Source of the DNA: an uncultured Erythrobacter sp.
GTDB taxonomy: Bacteria > Pseudomonadota > Alphaproteobacteria > Sphingomonadales > Sphingomonadaceae
DNA: 64,000 nt
Assembly (NCBI RefSeq): GCF_947492365.1
Contig: NZ_CANLMB010000001.1
Coordinates: forward strand, 2,283,395 to 2,347,394
Reading direction: 5' to 3'
In this document: one piece after another, positions 17,812-27,384 of the stretch
Layout of the letters: each line of letters begins with the position of its first letter
Numbering within the stretch: position 1 is the first letter of the stretch
Notes under the pieces: model-generated
The model's database searches: none
What the model saw: only the letters and a program-made list of their open reading frames with translations
What the model was told of the DNA's origin: nothing
Made by a program: the position numbers and the translations under genes

Positions 17812-19413
17812 CTAGACTTCCTCTCCAGCTTCACGCGCTCTTTCGAGCAGTGACTGTTCGGCAGCCGGTACTGTACGATATGCGATTAGAAGCAGGACAA
17901 GGCCGATCGGCACCGCAACCAGAAGACTGAGACCGCCGGTCGAGAGGCTACCCGTCATGGTCGAGACTTGCCCGGCCATGTAAGGTCCGAGCGCTAGGCC
18001 TACGAGCGTGGTCGAGAGGAAGAAGGTTGCGGTCGCAGTCCCCCGCATTCTCGGGAGGACGAGATCCTGCGTCGTCGCCGCCGCGCCACCCAGAGCGGAG
18101 CTTGCAAAAAGCGATTGCAGAAATGCGGCTAGATAGAACACGGCTGGGCTATCGGTTGTGAACATAATGAACAGGAAGGGGGCTGCTGCGACCAGGCCAA
18201 AAGCGACCACGATCAGTCGACCGCCGGGATTTCGCTCACGCAGCCAATCCGCAGCTCGTCCGCCTAGGATAACGCCCAAGAAGCCACCGACGGCACCTGG
18301 CCCGCCGATCCACAAACCTGCGACAGACTGCGATTCTTCGAGAACGCGCTGCGCATAGGGTGCAGCCCAGAATGACGCTGCGTACGACATAAAGGCGACC
18401 ATGCCATAACCAAGGATCGTCGAGAGAAATGCTGGCGTTCCCCAAATCAGCTTGAAGGTCGGAGCGTCGCGGCGTTTGAGCGTCGATGCCCACGAGAAGA
18501 TCGCGTAATATCCGATCGCAATCGCGCCCCATTGTTGGTAGTTCTCGGTTGCGACCGCCATCGCATAAGCGATACCTCCGATCACCGTTGCGCCTGCGAG
18601 ATTGATAGCGATGCCTCGGAGGCCAGCCTGTGCAGCGCCGAAAAGGGTAAAGGGTGGGATGACTGCGACCAACTCGCGAACAAACCCACGAAATGGATCC
18701 TTCGATGGCGGAGCAATTATGCCTTCGCTTTGGCCGCGAAGCGGCTCGCGTAGCGTGAACACGAGGCACGCAAGCAATAGCCCCGGCAGGCCGACCAAAA
18801 TGAAAGCCGCTTGCCAGCCTGCAAGCCCCAAAGGTGCATCGACCGGATAGGCTTCGTTCCATTTCTCAACAATTGCACCTCCAATAAAGAGCGAAACGCC
18901 GCCGCCGATATAAAGGCCGGAGGAATAGATCGCGAGCGCGGTGGCGCGCATCTTCTTTGGGAACCAGTCGGAAATGAGCGAATAGGCTGAAGGGCTAGCA
19001 GTCGCCTCGCCAACGCCGACGCCTATGCGCGCGACGCTGAGCATGGCAAAGTTCTTTGCAAATCCAGAAAACACGGTGAATGCCGACCACACCGCAAGGC
19101 CTACAGTCATCAGTCGGACGCGGTGCCAGCTATCCGCGAGTTTGCCGAGAGGTATCCCGAACAAAGCGTAGAATACGCCGAAGGCAGTCCCATAAAGAAA
19201 TCCGATCTGGTCGTCGCGCAGCCCCAGATCGGCCTTTATGTCCTCCGCGAGGATGGAAATGATATTACGGTCGACAAAATTGAGCACATAAATGATGACC
19301 AACACGCTCAACGCGTACCAACTGTAGGCTGGGACCTTTTGATCTGCCTGCTCAGCCTGCTCGGACGGCGCTGCCGTTTCCTGATTCAAAGAATTTCCCC
19401 GATTCCGCAACAT
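17812..19413 (-). CDS. Spinster-type MFS transporter
   Basis: A 533-residue inner-membrane transporter of the major facilitator superfamily with about 12 helices. NFVDRNIISILAEDIKADLGLRDDQIGFLYG at helix 1 and the DSWHR (loop 2-3 motif A variant, GKLADSWHRVRL) identify the spinster-like branch common in sphingomonads, whose substrates are mostly unknown (organic anions or lipids are suggested). An alternative TTG start at 19389 follows GGGGA and would shorten the protein by 8 residues. It lies 23 nt after queC on the same strand, so the two may be cotranscribed, without an obvious functional link. Confidence 0.85.
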   Translation of the reverse strand: MLRNRGNSLNQETAAPSEQAEQADQKVPAYSWYALSVLVIIYVLNFVDRNIISILAEDIKADLGLRDDQIGFLYGTAFGVFYALFGIPLGKLADSWHRVRLMTVGLAVWSAFTVFSGFAKNFAMLSVARIGVGVGEATASPSAYSLISDWFPKKMRATALAIYSSGLYIGGGVSLFIGGAIVEKWNEAYPVDAPLGLAGWQAAFILVGLPGLLLACLVFTLREPLRGQSEGIIAPPSKDPFRGFVRELVAVIPPFTLFGAAQAGLRGIAINLAGATVIGGIAYAMAVATENYQQWGAIAIGYYAIFSWASTLKRRDAPTFKLIWGTPAFLSTILGYGMVAFMSYAASFWAAPYAQRVLEESQSVAGLWIGGPGAVGGFLGVILGGRAADWLRERNPGGRLIVVAFGLVAAAPFLFIMFTTDSPAVFYLAAFLQSLFASSALGGAAATTQDLVLPRMRGTATATFFLSTTLVGLALGPYMAGQVSTMTGSLSTGGLSLLVAVPIGLVLLLIAYRTVPAAEQSLLERAREAGEEV

Positions 19414-19436
19414 TTGTGACTGGCGCGAATGGCCAG

Positions 19437-20135
19437 CTACTTTGTGTATGAAGTGCTATCGGTAATTCCCGCTTCGTCAAAACCCTTTTTGCGTAGGCGA
19501 CAGGAGTCGCACTCCCCGCACGCCTTGCCATCGGATGATGGATCGTAACATGACCAGCTTAATGCGGGGTCTAATCCCATCCGCTCGCATTCGCGTGCAA
19601 TATCAGCCTTGCTCATGTCTTGAAGCGGAGCATGTACGGTGAAGCGGGCGCCCTCGACGCCCGCCTTGGTGCCCAAACGGGCGGTTTCAGCAAAGCTGGC
19701 GATGAATTCCGGCCGGCAATCGGGGTAACCCGAATAATCGAGCGCATTGACGCCTATAAATATGTCATTTGCCCCTGCCGCCTCCGCACATGCAGTGGTT
19801 AGTGCAAGAAATATAAGGTTGCGCGCCGGGACATAAGTAACCGGTATCTCTTCACCGACCCCGTTCTTGGGCACTTCAATCGCATCGGTCAGCGCGGAAC
19901 CGCCGAAAGCCCTAAGGTCGAGTGCGATCTCGACCTGGCTAGCCAGTCCCAATGCCCTAGCAATCCGTTTTGCGCGGTCGAGCTCGATCCGATGCCTCTG
20001 CCCATAATTTACGGTCAAAGCGTGCACTTCAAACCCGTCTTCAAGCGCGCGAGCAGCGGTGACCATCGAATCCAGTCCCCCCGAAAGAAGGACGACTGCT
20101 TTTCTGGACTGGATTGCAGTTTCGGGATTGGTCAT
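19437..20135 (-). CDS. queC: 7-cyano-7-deazaguanine synthase QueC
   Basis: A 232-residue ATP-dependent enzyme converting 7-carboxy-7-deazaguanine to preQ0 in queuosine synthesis. The PP-loop SGGLDS lies at residues 18-23, and the zinc site is formed by Cys196, 206, 209 and 212 in the CGECDSCRLR region. The start at 20135 gives the normal family length; an upstream ATG at 20162 would add 9 residues. No preQ1 riboswitch is seen in the short upstream gap. The other queuosine genes are not in this window. Confidence 0.95.
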   Translation of the reverse strand: MTNPETAIQSRKAVVLLSGGLDSMVTAARALEDGFEVHALTVNYGQRHRIELDRAKRIARALGLASQVEIALDLRAFGGSALTDAIEVPKNGVGEEIPVTYVPARNLIFLALTTACAEAAGANDIFIGVNALDYSGYPDCRPEFIASFAETARLGTKAGVEGARFTVHAPLQDMSKADIARECERMGLDPALSWSCYDPSSDGKACGECDSCRLRKKGFDEAGITDSTSYTK

Positions 20136-20204
20136 GCGCCGCCAATAGCTCGAATTGTGCAATTGGCAATGCCCGGTCGAGGCTTGGCCTTTCGGCCTTG
20201 ATAC

Positions 20205-20618
20205 CTAGCAGCTACCCGTGCGGCGCGCTTCAGCTGCGAATTGAAACGGCAGGCCAAAAGCGATCCCCTGACTTTCAATCTGGACCAGCGCGCTAGTCTC
20301 CTTTCGGATGTTTGTGCGGCCGTAGCCGTTGCCCGGGCAAGTATACTGGACGGTCACCTTGTTGGCTCCATCCTCAACAACAAAGCGGCTGCAGTCGCTT
20401 TCTGTATGACGCAGCTGGATCAGTTCCCGGCCGGTCTCGACACAGATCTTGCGATCGGCCGACCCGTCACGATGCTTGATTGTCCATTCACCCTTGGTCA
20501 GGCCACCCAACATTGCGAGGCCGTCATTCTGTGCAGCGACAGGGATTGCCACACCGAGCGCAATCATTCCGAGCGCGGCGATGACGCCGACGGGTGAGAA
20601 GTTGGGACGTTTAATCAT
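20205..20618 (-). CDS. DUF3617-type periplasmic protein
   Basis: A 137-residue secreted protein; a signal peptide covers about residues 1-31 (VIAALGMIALGVAIPVAAQ). The GLTKGEWTIKHRDGS and RKICVETG segments, four cysteines and the SDCSRFVVEDGANKVTVQYTC pattern fit the DUF3617 family common in sphingomonads. The function is unknown. The start at 20618 follows GAAGAG. It lies between hslO and queC. Confidence 0.75.
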   Translation of the reverse strand: MIKRPNFSPVGVIAALGMIALGVAIPVAAQNDGLAMLGGLTKGEWTIKHRDGSADRKICVETGRELIQLRHTESDCSRFVVEDGANKVTVQYTCPGNGYGRTNIRKETSALVQIESQGIAFGLPFQFAAEARRTGSC

Positions 20619-20704
20619 GACAGTCTCTTCGACGCATACCTTTCGCGATTTCGTCGCAATAATGCCGATTGTGCGATGAGCCGTTGCTGAACGGCGACCA
20701 ATCG

Positions 20705-21601
20705 CTAAATCTGCAACTCGAACACTTTGGCACAGAATGCGCAATCCACTTTGATTGCGCCGTTTTCGTCGCGCATTTCTGCACGCTCGACCTCCGGGAA
20801 GCGTGAAACAACTTCCTCATAATAGTTCGCGCTACAGCGACAACCGCGGCTTAGGGGCGCGCCCGGCTGGACCCGAATTTCCTCTTCCTCGTGAAACAGC
20901 CGCCAGGCGATCCCTTCGAGCGACAACGCTGGATCGAGCAGTTCTTCGTGGCTGATCGTGCTCGCCATTGTGGCAACATGTTCCCAGTCGGGATGATCCA
21001 TCCGCACATGCAGCCGCTCACGTCCTTCTTCCCCGTCTGCCAGATGCTGGATCAATAGGCCTGCCGCAACTCGATCCTTGCCATTCGAGCGGCTGGCGAC
21101 TCGGATCATGGTCGGAATTTGCTCCGATTGGCTAAAGTAGGTCTCGCAGGCTTCGGCCAGAGTTTCCCCTTCGAGCGGGACGATACCTTGATAGCGCTGG
21201 CCTTTGCCGGTTTCGAAGGTGATTGCGAGATAGCCCTCACCGAACAATGCAGAAAGCGGCGGGTTCGCGCCGAGCGTCGCCAGTCGCCGCGCATCGAAAT
21301 CGGCATAGCCGCGTAAATCACCCCCGCGAAAATCGCAGACCAGAAGCGTTATAACCCCGCTTTGCGTCTGCGCTTGCATGGTCAATTGCGCATCACTGCC
21401 CTCGGCCTTGAGCAAACCTCCCATCAAAGCAGCAAGCACAAGTGCCTCGCTAAGCAAATGCGTCACCGGTGGCGGGTAATCATGCGCCGACAATACATCG
21501 TCTATAACTGAGTCGAGTCGAACCGCACGCGCGCGGGCATTGCGCAAGGGAAGCGTGAAGCCAAGCAGCTTGTCAGCAAAAGTTTCGGGCTGGTTTTCCA
21601 T
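20705..21601 (-). CDS. hslO: Redox-regulated chaperone Hsp33
   Basis: A 298-residue cytosolic holdase activated by oxidation. The zinc-thiolate switch is complete: Cys254 and Cys256 (GCRCSANYY) with Cys287 and Cys290 (DCAFCAKVFEL). The N-terminal substrate-binding domain (about 15-190) includes the VTHLLSEALVLAALMG segment. The C-terminus ends just after the last zinc cysteine, which is short but usual in alphaproteobacteria. It lies 69 nt after argF in the same direction, an arrangement (argD-argF-hslO) common in this class. Confidence 0.95.
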   Translation of the reverse strand: MENQPETFADKLLGFTLPLRNARARAVRLDSVIDDVLSAHDYPPPVTHLLSEALVLAALMGGLLKAEGSDAQLTMQAQTQSGVITLLVCDFRGGDLRGYADFDARRLATLGANPPLSALFGEGYLAITFETGKGQRYQGIVPLEGETLAEACETYFSQSEQIPTMIRVASRSNGKDRVAAGLLIQHLADGEEGRERLHVRMDHPDWEHVATMASTISHEELLDPALSLEGIAWRLFHEEEEIRVQPGAPLSRGCRCSANYYEEVVSRFPEVERAEMRDENGAIKVDCAFCAKVFELQI

Positions 21602-21670
21602 TTTTGCACATATGGTGGCTCAACGGGCAGGCTAAAAGGGCCTGTCGCTAGGTGGTGCCATTCGCGAGGC

Positions 21671-22615
21671 TCAAGCGAGCAGACCAAAACTCCACAAAAG
21701 AACCGATTTTTGCGCATGGATGCGGTTTTCAGCCTCATCAAAGACAACCGACTGGGAGCCCTCGAAAACCTCTTCTGACACCTCTTCGCAAACATGAGCC
21801 GGCAGGCAATGGAGGAAAATCGCATCGGACTTTGCCTGAGCCATGAGCGTGGAATTGACTTGGAAAGGCTCCATCGCGGCGCGTTTTGATGCAGCATCCT
21901 CCTGCCCCATCGAAATCCAGGTGTCGGTAACAAGCACATCGGCATTGCGTGCGGCTTCGCTGGCATCATCGGTGAGTGTCACAACGGCCCCGCCTTGGCG
22001 CGCCAACTCGACAAATTCTGCCTCAGGCTCAAATCCGGCGGGCGTGGCAACGCGCACATTGAACTTCATCAATCCCGCGGCCTCCAGGATCGAATGGAGC
22101 ACATTGTTGCCATCGCCGAACCAAGCGACTTCCAGACCGGGCAGCGCCTTTCGATGTTCGATCATCGTCAGAAGATCGGCGACGATCTGGCAAGGATGCG
22201 AACGATCAGTCAGACCGTTGATGACTGGCACACTTGCATGGCGCGCCATTTCCTCGATCTTTGCGTGATCATCGGTGCGCAGCATGATCGCATCGACCAT
22301 CCGGCTTAGCACACGCGCAGTGTCGGCAATTGTCTCACCGCGGCCAAGCTGGCTCGATCCCGAATCGAGGATCAGAACGGATCCGCCCAACTGGCGCATC
22401 GCGATGTCGAAGCTAACGCGGGTGCGGGTCGAACTCTTTTCAAACACCAGCGCCAGTACCCGGCCTGCCAACGGAGCATCGGGATCGACCTTGCCTTTGG
22501 GCCAGCTCTTGCGCGCATCCTTGCGGTCAATCGCATCCCCGACCATTGCCGCAATGGCATCGGCGCCCGCATCGCTGAGGTCGAGAAAGTGCCGGTTCCC
22601 TTGCTGCTCCCCCAT
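21671..22615 (-). CDS. argF: Ornithine carbamoyltransferase
   Basis: A 314-residue cytosolic enzyme that makes citrulline from ornithine and carbamoyl phosphate in arginine synthesis. The carbamoyl-phosphate motif [10 protein letters not shown] (about residues 59-68) and the ornithine-loop motif HCLPAH (about 268-273) are intact. Two adjacent ATGs exist (22618, 22615); the second overlaps the argD stop and is used here. Its place right after argD, with overlap, shows an arginine operon. Confidence 0.95.
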   Translation of the reverse strand: MGEQQGNRHFLDLSDAGADAIAAMVGDAIDRKDARKSWPKGKVDPDAPLAGRVLALVFEKSSTRTRVSFDIAMRQLGGSVLILDSGSSQLGRGETIADTARVLSRMVDAIMLRTDDHAKIEEMARHASVPVINGLTDRSHPCQIVADLLTMIEHRKALPGLEVAWFGDGNNVLHSILEAAGLMKFNVRVATPAGFEPEAEFVELARQGGAVVTLTDDASEAARNADVLVTDTWISMGQEDAASKRAAMEPFQVNSTLMAQAKSDAIFLHCLPAHVCEEVSEEVFEGSQSVVFDEAENRIHAQKSVLLWSFGLLA

Positions 22616-23814
22616 CATGCAGGCTCGGGCACTTCAAAGCTCGCCGCGCCAGCCGAAAGCTTGTCAAAGAACTCGTCGATCTCCGCATCACCAATGACCA
22701 GCGGCGGGATTACACGCAAAGTCTGATCACCAGCTGCCACTGTCAGCAGCTGATGATTGTCACGCAAGTGGACAAAGAAAGGCCGGCTTTCGACCTTCAT
22801 CTTGATCCCCAGCATCAAACCTTTGCCACGCACCAGCTCGAACAGGTCGGGATAATTGCCGATGAACTGCTCAAGGCGCGTGCGGATGCGCTCGCCCTTT
22901 TCGGTCACGGACGCGAGGAACTCTTCATTCGCCACCGCATCGAAAACCGCTCCGCCGGCCGCCATTGCGAGCGGGTTGCCGCCATAGGTTGAGCCATGCG
23001 TTCCGAATGTCATGCCACGCGCGGCCTTCTCGGTTGCGATGACAGCGCCAATCGGGAAGCCGCCGCCCAGGCCCTTCGCCGTTGCAAGAATATCGGGTTC
23101 GATGTCGTAATGCTCGTGGGCATAGAGCTTGCCTGTACGCGCAACACCGCATTGCACTTCATCGAGCACCAGCATCAGATCATGCTCATCGCACAGCGCA
23201 CGCAGGCCCTTCATGAATTCATCCGAAGCCGGGCGAATGCCGCCCTCGCCTTGGATCGGCTCGACCAGAAAGCCTGCCGTGTGCGGGCCCATCAGCGCCT
23301 TGGCGGATTCCAGATTGTCGAACTCGGCATATTTGAAACCGTCGAGCAAAGGCGAGAAACCGTGATGCATCTTGGTCTGGTTCGACGCGCTGATCGTCGC
23401 CATTGTGCGGCCGTGAAAAGCGTTGGAGAATGTAATCAGCTCGAAGCGATCCTTGTCGCCTTCCTCGCCTGCATTCTGGTGATAGGCACGCGCAGCCTTG
23501 ATCGCGCCTTCAACCGCTTCTGCTCCCGAATTGGTGAAGAAGACGGTGTCGGCAAAGGTATTGTCGACAATCTGCTTCGCGAGTTTCTCGCCTTGCGGAC
23601 TGCCATAGAGATTGGAGACATGCATCAGCTCGGCCGCTTGCTTCTGGATCGCTCCGATTAGGCCCTCATGCGAATGGCCAAGCAGGTTCACTGCAATCCC
23701 GCTGGCAAAATCGAGATAGCGCGTGCCGTCTTCGTCAATCAGATGGCAGTGCTCTCCGCGCACTGGCCGCACACCGCAGCGGGGATAGACGGGCATGAGA
23801 GGGTTGATCGACAT
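22615..23814 (-). CDS. argD: Acetylornithine aminotransferase
   Basis: A 399-residue PLP enzyme (class III aminotransferase) of arginine, and often lysine, synthesis. [18 protein letters not shown] carries the PLP-ring aspartate, and [16 protein letters not shown] the Schiff-base lysine. The N-terminal [17 protein letters not shown] is the substrate-site signature. Its stop overlaps the argF start. The csp terminator lies just upstream, so argD begins its own transcript. Confidence 0.93.
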   Translation of the reverse strand: MSINPLMPVYPRCGVRPVRGEHCHLIDEDGTRYLDFASGIAVNLLGHSHEGLIGAIQKQAAELMHVSNLYGSPQGEKLAKQIVDNTFADTVFFTNSGAEAVEGAIKAARAYHQNAGEEGDKDRFELITFSNAFHGRTMATISASNQTKMHHGFSPLLDGFKYAEFDNLESAKALMGPHTAGFLVEPIQGEGGIRPASDEFMKGLRALCDEHDLMLVLDEVQCGVARTGKLYAHEHYDIEPDILATAKGLGGGFPIGAVIATEKAARGMTFGTHGSTYGGNPLAMAAGGAVFDAVANEEFLASVTEKGERIRTRLEQFIGNYPDLFELVRGKGLMLGIKMKVESRPFFVHLRDNHQLLTVAAGDQTLRVIPPLVIGDAEIDEFFDKLSAGAASFEVPEPA

Positions 23815-23851
23815 GAGGGATTCCTTGGTTCGTTAGATTCGAGCTGAAAGC

Positions 23852-23882
23852 AAAATGGCGGCCCTAGAAAGAGCCGCCATTT
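23852..23882 (-). terminator. Intrinsic terminator of the cold-shock gene
   Basis: The perfect 10-bp arms AAATGGCGGC (23853-23862) and GCCGCCATTT (23873-23882) are followed on the minus strand by TTTTGCTTTC. It separates the cold-shock gene from argD. Confidence 0.85.
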
Positions 23883-23939
23883 CAAGAATGATTAGGGCCG
23901 CTCGCGCATTGGGTCAAACGGCCTGTCTGTTTGTATCGG

Positions 23940-24731
23940 TTAGCCCTGAACAGGCACCAGATTGACGGCCGAATGCTTGCCGCGTCGATCAACTTCCAGG
24001 TCGAACTCATAGCGTTCGCCTTCATTGATAGCTGATAGACCTGAGCGCTCGACCGCGCTGATGTGAACAAATGCGTCCGGCTGGCCATCATCACGCACGA
24101 GGAAGCCGAAACCCTTCATCGAATTGAAGAACTTGACTGTTCCAGTCGCTTTTTCGCCGGTCAGCTCGCGCTTGGGCGGGCCAGCCTGCTCGACCGCGAT
24201 CACATCGCCAACAACCTGCAGATCCTGTGCGGACACTTTGCCGCCGCGGTCTACGAGATTGAATTCAAGCTCTTGCCCTTCAGCCAGACCTTCGAGACCG
24301 GCGCGTTCAACCGCGCTGATATGGACGAAGACATCTTCGCCGCCCGTCTCTTGCTGGATGAAGCCAAAGCCTTTTTGGCCGTTGAAGAACTTTACGGTGC
24401 CTTTGCCGGTTCCGACAACCTGAGCGGGCATACGGTTGAAACCGCCGCCTGCGCCGCCACCTGCGCCTGCGCCACCGCCGCGAGGTCCACCCGGACCACC
24501 GCGCGAGTCGCCGCCGCCAAAGCGATCACCGCCACCGCCGCGATTCCGATCGCCACCGCCGCCGAAACGGTCTCCACCGCCTCCGCCGCCATAGCGATCA
24601 CCACCGCGATCATTCCCAAAATCGCTGGGAGGCGAGAATCCATCACCGCCGCCGCCGAACGGATCAAATCCGTCCTCACCGAAACCGTCGCGCTTGTCCC
24701 GACCGCGCCGACGTCCCCTGTCGTAACCCAT
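23940..24731 (-). CDS. Two-domain cold-shock protein with Gly/Arg-rich N-terminus
   Basis: A 263-residue nucleic-acid-binding protein. Residues 1-105 are low complexity, rich in Gly, Arg, Asp and Phe with repeated [10 protein letters not shown] and RGG-like units. Residues about 112-175 are one cold-shock domain ([26 protein letters not shown]), and about 198-261 a second ([26 protein letters not shown]). Both carry intact RNP1 and RNP2 motifs. Double-CSD proteins are usual in alphaproteobacteria, but the RGG-like extension is not. The linker contains [11 protein letters not shown]. It diverges from the sulfurtransferase gene and has its own terminator. Confidence 0.88.
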   Translation of the reverse strand: MGYDRGRRRGRDKRDGFGEDGFDPFGGGGDGFSPPSDFGNDRGGDRYGGGGGGDRFGGGGDRNRGGGGDRFGGGDSRGGPGGPRGGGAGAGGGAGGGFNRMPAQVVGTGKGTVKFFNGQKGFGFIQQETGGEDVFVHISAVERAGLEGLAEGQELEFNLVDRGGKVSAQDLQVVGDVIAVEQAGPPKRELTGEKATGTVKFFNSMKGFGFLVRDDGQPDAFVHISAVERSGLSAINEGERYEFDLEVDRRGKHSAVNLVPVQG

Positions 24732-25005
24732 AACTTAAGTCGTACCTTATCACGCTGCCCGACCCTTCAAGGCGCTGGTGACGAGGGCAACAATTCGCAC
24801 CAGACGCAGACAGCCGTCCAGACTCGCTGGACCCGTCTTCTGTAGCAGGCATAGCGCACAAAGCCGCGCTAGGCGAATGATTTAACCGGCAAAGGCCAGA
24901 TCGCGCAAAATTGTGACATTTTCGAGTGCGAATTGTGCTGTTGGCGTGCTTGCAACGCCATTCAGTCGCCTCCATGGCTGGAACCGTATTGAGGAGACCT
25001 AATCC

Positions 25006-25437
25006 ATGGCTGATTTTCGCACCCTGTCCGATTCTGTGCTCGCCAGCCCGCAAATCACGACTGAGGATATTGCAGCGGCCAAGGCGGCCGGAGTGACACT
25101 GATCCTCAACAACCGACCCGATGGCGAAGATCCTGCGGCGGCGCAAGGTGACGAGGTCGCCGCAGCTGCCGAAGCTGCGGGTATCGACTATTTAGCCATT
25201 CCCATCGGCCATGCGGGCTTCAGCGAAGTTCAGGTCGACGAGATGATCAAAGCTCTAGCCGCGACGCAAGGCAAGGCGCTCGCCTATTGCCGTTCCGGCA
25301 CCCGCTCTACTCTGCTCTGGGCCTTGGCGCAGGCCAAAGGCGGCGCTGCGCCGGATGACATAGCCCGCTCCGCTATGGTTGCAGGTTATGACGTCAGCCC
25401 GGTCCGCCCAATGCTCGACATGCTGGCCGCACGGTAA
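25006..25437 (+). CDS. TIGR01244/BLH-type sulfurtransferase (DUF442)
   Basis: A 143-residue single-domain protein of the DUF442 dual-specificity-phosphatase-like fold, known from beta-lactamase-hydrolase-like (Blh) proteins and annotated as a sulfurtransferase. The active-site loop AYCRSGTRSTLLW places the nucleophile at Cys95. The N-terminus FRTLSDSVLASPQIT and LILNNRPDGEDP are family signatures. SD GAGGAG sits 8 nt before the start. No partner Blh hydrolase or persulfide dioxygenase is adjacent; the last 4 nt separate it from a convergent gene. Confidence 0.85.
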   Translation: MADFRTLSDSVLASPQITTEDIAAAKAAGVTLILNNRPDGEDPAAAQGDEVAAAAEAAGIDYLAIPIGHAGFSEVQVDEMIKALAATQGKALAYCRSGTRSTLLWALAQAKGGAAPDDIARSAMVAGYDVSPVRPMLDMLAAR

Positions 25438-25440
25438 GAC

Positions 25441-26886
25441 CTACCGCCGGTAATCGAGCGGCGGATCGCGGTCGCCCAGCAGCGAACGATAGACGTAATC
25501 CGGGCCGCGCGCGGCATCGAACTCTGCCCGAGCCTGAGCGCGCAATTCAGGATTGGTGAACAGCTCGATTGCCATCAGCGCCATGGCCTTGGCCGCAACT
25601 TGCGCGCCCTTGTGGCCGATCGAATGGCCGCTCGCCGCGACCGCCTGCCAGCTATGGGCGCTCGTGCCGGGAACCCAGGTCGCGGTGCGCACGCCAACGG
25701 TTGGCGTCGCCCACGACACATCGCCGACATCGGTCGAGCCATAACCAAGGCTTCGATTATAGGGCTGGATTTCCGCTGCGCTTTCTAATGGCAATGCAGC
25801 GTCGCCCAGCGAGGCCTGCAACTCCTCCGCCCAAGCGCGTTCGGCTGGCGAATAATCGACCCCTCCCACAATCTCGAGCTTGGCCTGCATCGCGCGGGCC
25901 AGCGTTTCATTCACCAGAAGCGGGTTATTGCCGTGGATGATTTCCCACTCGACCTGTGTGCCTGTTCCTAGCGCTGCGCCGCGCGCTGCATCTTCAAGCC
26001 GGGCCCAGATTTGCTCGACACCCTCTGGATCGGGATGACGGACATAGTAGAAAACTTCGGCGAAATCGGGGACGACATTGGGCGCATTGCCGCCGCTGGT
26101 GATGACATAATGCATCCGCGCATCCTGCGGGATATGTTCATGCATCATATTCGCCATCATGTTCATTGCCTCGACCCCGTCGAGTGCGCTGCGCCCACGC
26201 TCGGGCGCACCGGCAGCATGGGCGGACACGCCGGTAAAGCGGAACTTGGCAGAACGGTTGGCAAGGCTGGTGCGCGCCGCGGCGCTGTTCTCGTCATCGG
26301 CGTGCCAGTGGATCGCGACATCGACGTCATCAAACATGCCTGCGCGGGTCATATAGACTTTACCCGAGCCGCCTTCCTCGGCGGGCGTCCCGTAAAAGCG
26401 GATGCGCCCGGGAGTGCCGGTCGCCTCAAGCCATTCCTTCACCGCAATCGCGGCGGTCAGCGAGCCGGCTCCGAACAGGTTGTGCCCGCATGCGTGGCCA
26501 GCGCCCTTCCCTGCAACCGGATCGCGCGTCGCAGCGGTTGACTGGTTGATACCGGGCAATGCGTCCATTTCCGCAAGGATTGCGATAACTGGACCACCCT
26601 CACCCCATTCGGCGACAAAGGCTGTGGGGATCTCGGCAATGCCTGCTTCGATTGTGAAACCTTCGGCCTCCAGCTCGGCCTGCATCAACCCGCTTGAGCG
26701 CGTTTCGAGGTAGCCAAGTTCAGCCAGATCCCACAATTCCTGAGCAACTCTGGCGGTCCGTTCTGCCTCGCCATCGACAATCGCGATCGCATCGGGTTCG
26801 ACGTGGCTGTCTGCGGTGAGCGGTGCTGTGCCCAGCGCGAGGGCACCAAGGGCTGCAAGAGCGAGGGACTTCCCGGCAAAATTCAT
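25441..26886 (-). CDS. Secreted M20 amidohydrolase (AbgB-like)
   Basis: A 481-residue zinc hydrolase of the M20D family (AbgB/HipO type), with a signal peptide (residues 1-25, ending near LTADSHVEP) that suggests the periplasm. Metal and catalytic motifs include ILAEMDALPGINQ, GHACGHNLFGAGSL and IHWHADDENSAA, and the C-terminal GSTDVGDVSWATP. Substrates in the family are amide-linked amino acids such as p-aminobenzoyl-glutamate. The start at 26886 follows AAGGAG with good spacing; the 16 codons upstream are not needed. Confidence 0.88.
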   Translation of the reverse strand: MNFAGKSLALAALGALALGTAPLTADSHVEPDAIAIVDGEAERTARVAQELWDLAELGYLETRSSGLMQAELEAEGFTIEAGIAEIPTAFVAEWGEGGPVIAILAEMDALPGINQSTAATRDPVAGKGAGHACGHNLFGAGSLTAAIAVKEWLEATGTPGRIRFYGTPAEEGGSGKVYMTRAGMFDDVDVAIHWHADDENSAAARTSLANRSAKFRFTGVSAHAAGAPERGRSALDGVEAMNMMANMMHEHIPQDARMHYVITSGGNAPNVVPDFAEVFYYVRHPDPEGVEQIWARLEDAARGAALGTGTQVEWEIIHGNNPLLVNETLARAMQAKLEIVGGVDYSPAERAWAEELQASLGDAALPLESAAEIQPYNRSLGYGSTDVGDVSWATPTVGVRTATWVPGTSAHSWQAVAASGHSIGHKGAQVAAKAMALMAIELFTNPELRAQARAEFDAARGPDYVYRSLLGDRDPPLDYRR

Positions 26887-26947
26887 GGCATTCTCCTTGT
26901 GCACACGCTTGCCGCAATTCTTTGCGCGTGCCAATCCTTCACGCGCT

Positions 26948-27373
26948 ATGGAAATTCACCCGCTCATAATTCAGTTCGGCGGTTCGCTGCTGGCGATCTT
27001 CGCGCTTTTCCTGCTTGCGCGCTGGCTGAAGCTTGGAGGTAAACCCAAGCTTTCGACCGAAGATGGCGTGCGCAGAGTCGCTGGCGAGGTGATTGACGGG
27101 TTCGAGGTCGTAGCCTGCGCGCTAGACGACACTGGAAGCGCCGCTTTGGCGCGCGACCACGAGGATCGGATCATCCTCATCAAACGCCATGGCAACAAGT
27201 TTGCGGGTCGGCTGCTGAATCAGCGGGCGAGAGCCAAGACATGGCGCGACTCCCACCCTGAGGCGCGACGCCGTCCGCGCGTGATGGTCGACAGCGGCGA
27301 CACGCTGTTTGGACAGGTGACGCTCTTCACCGATGATCCGGAGGCTTGGGCTGATGCCATCAACGCTCTATAG
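26948..27373 (+). CDS. Single-pass membrane protein of unknown function
   Basis: A 141-residue protein I do not recognise by family name. Residues about 8-28 (IQFGGSLLAIFALFLLARWL) form one membrane helix; the rest is a soluble, mixed alpha/beta domain with LDDTGSAALARDHEDRIILIKRHGNKFAGR. The basic residues after the helix place the domain in the cytosol. It has no clear Shine-Dalgarno site and diverges from the M20 gene by 61 nt. The sterol-desaturase gene follows by 11 nt, so they probably form a unit with the GMC oxidoreductase. Confidence 0.65.
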   Translation: MEIHPLIIQFGGSLLAIFALFLLARWLKLGGKPKLSTEDGVRRVAGEVIDGFEVVACALDDTGSAALARDHEDRIILIKRHGNKFAGRLLNQRARAKTWRDSHPEARRRPRVMVDSGDTLFGQVTLFTDDPEAWADAINAL

Positions 27374-27384
27374 ACCCTCGCAAG

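Noticed and set aside
20136..20204. preQ1 riboswitch before queC
   Set aside because: The gap is short and shows no preQ1 aptamer pseudoknot pattern.
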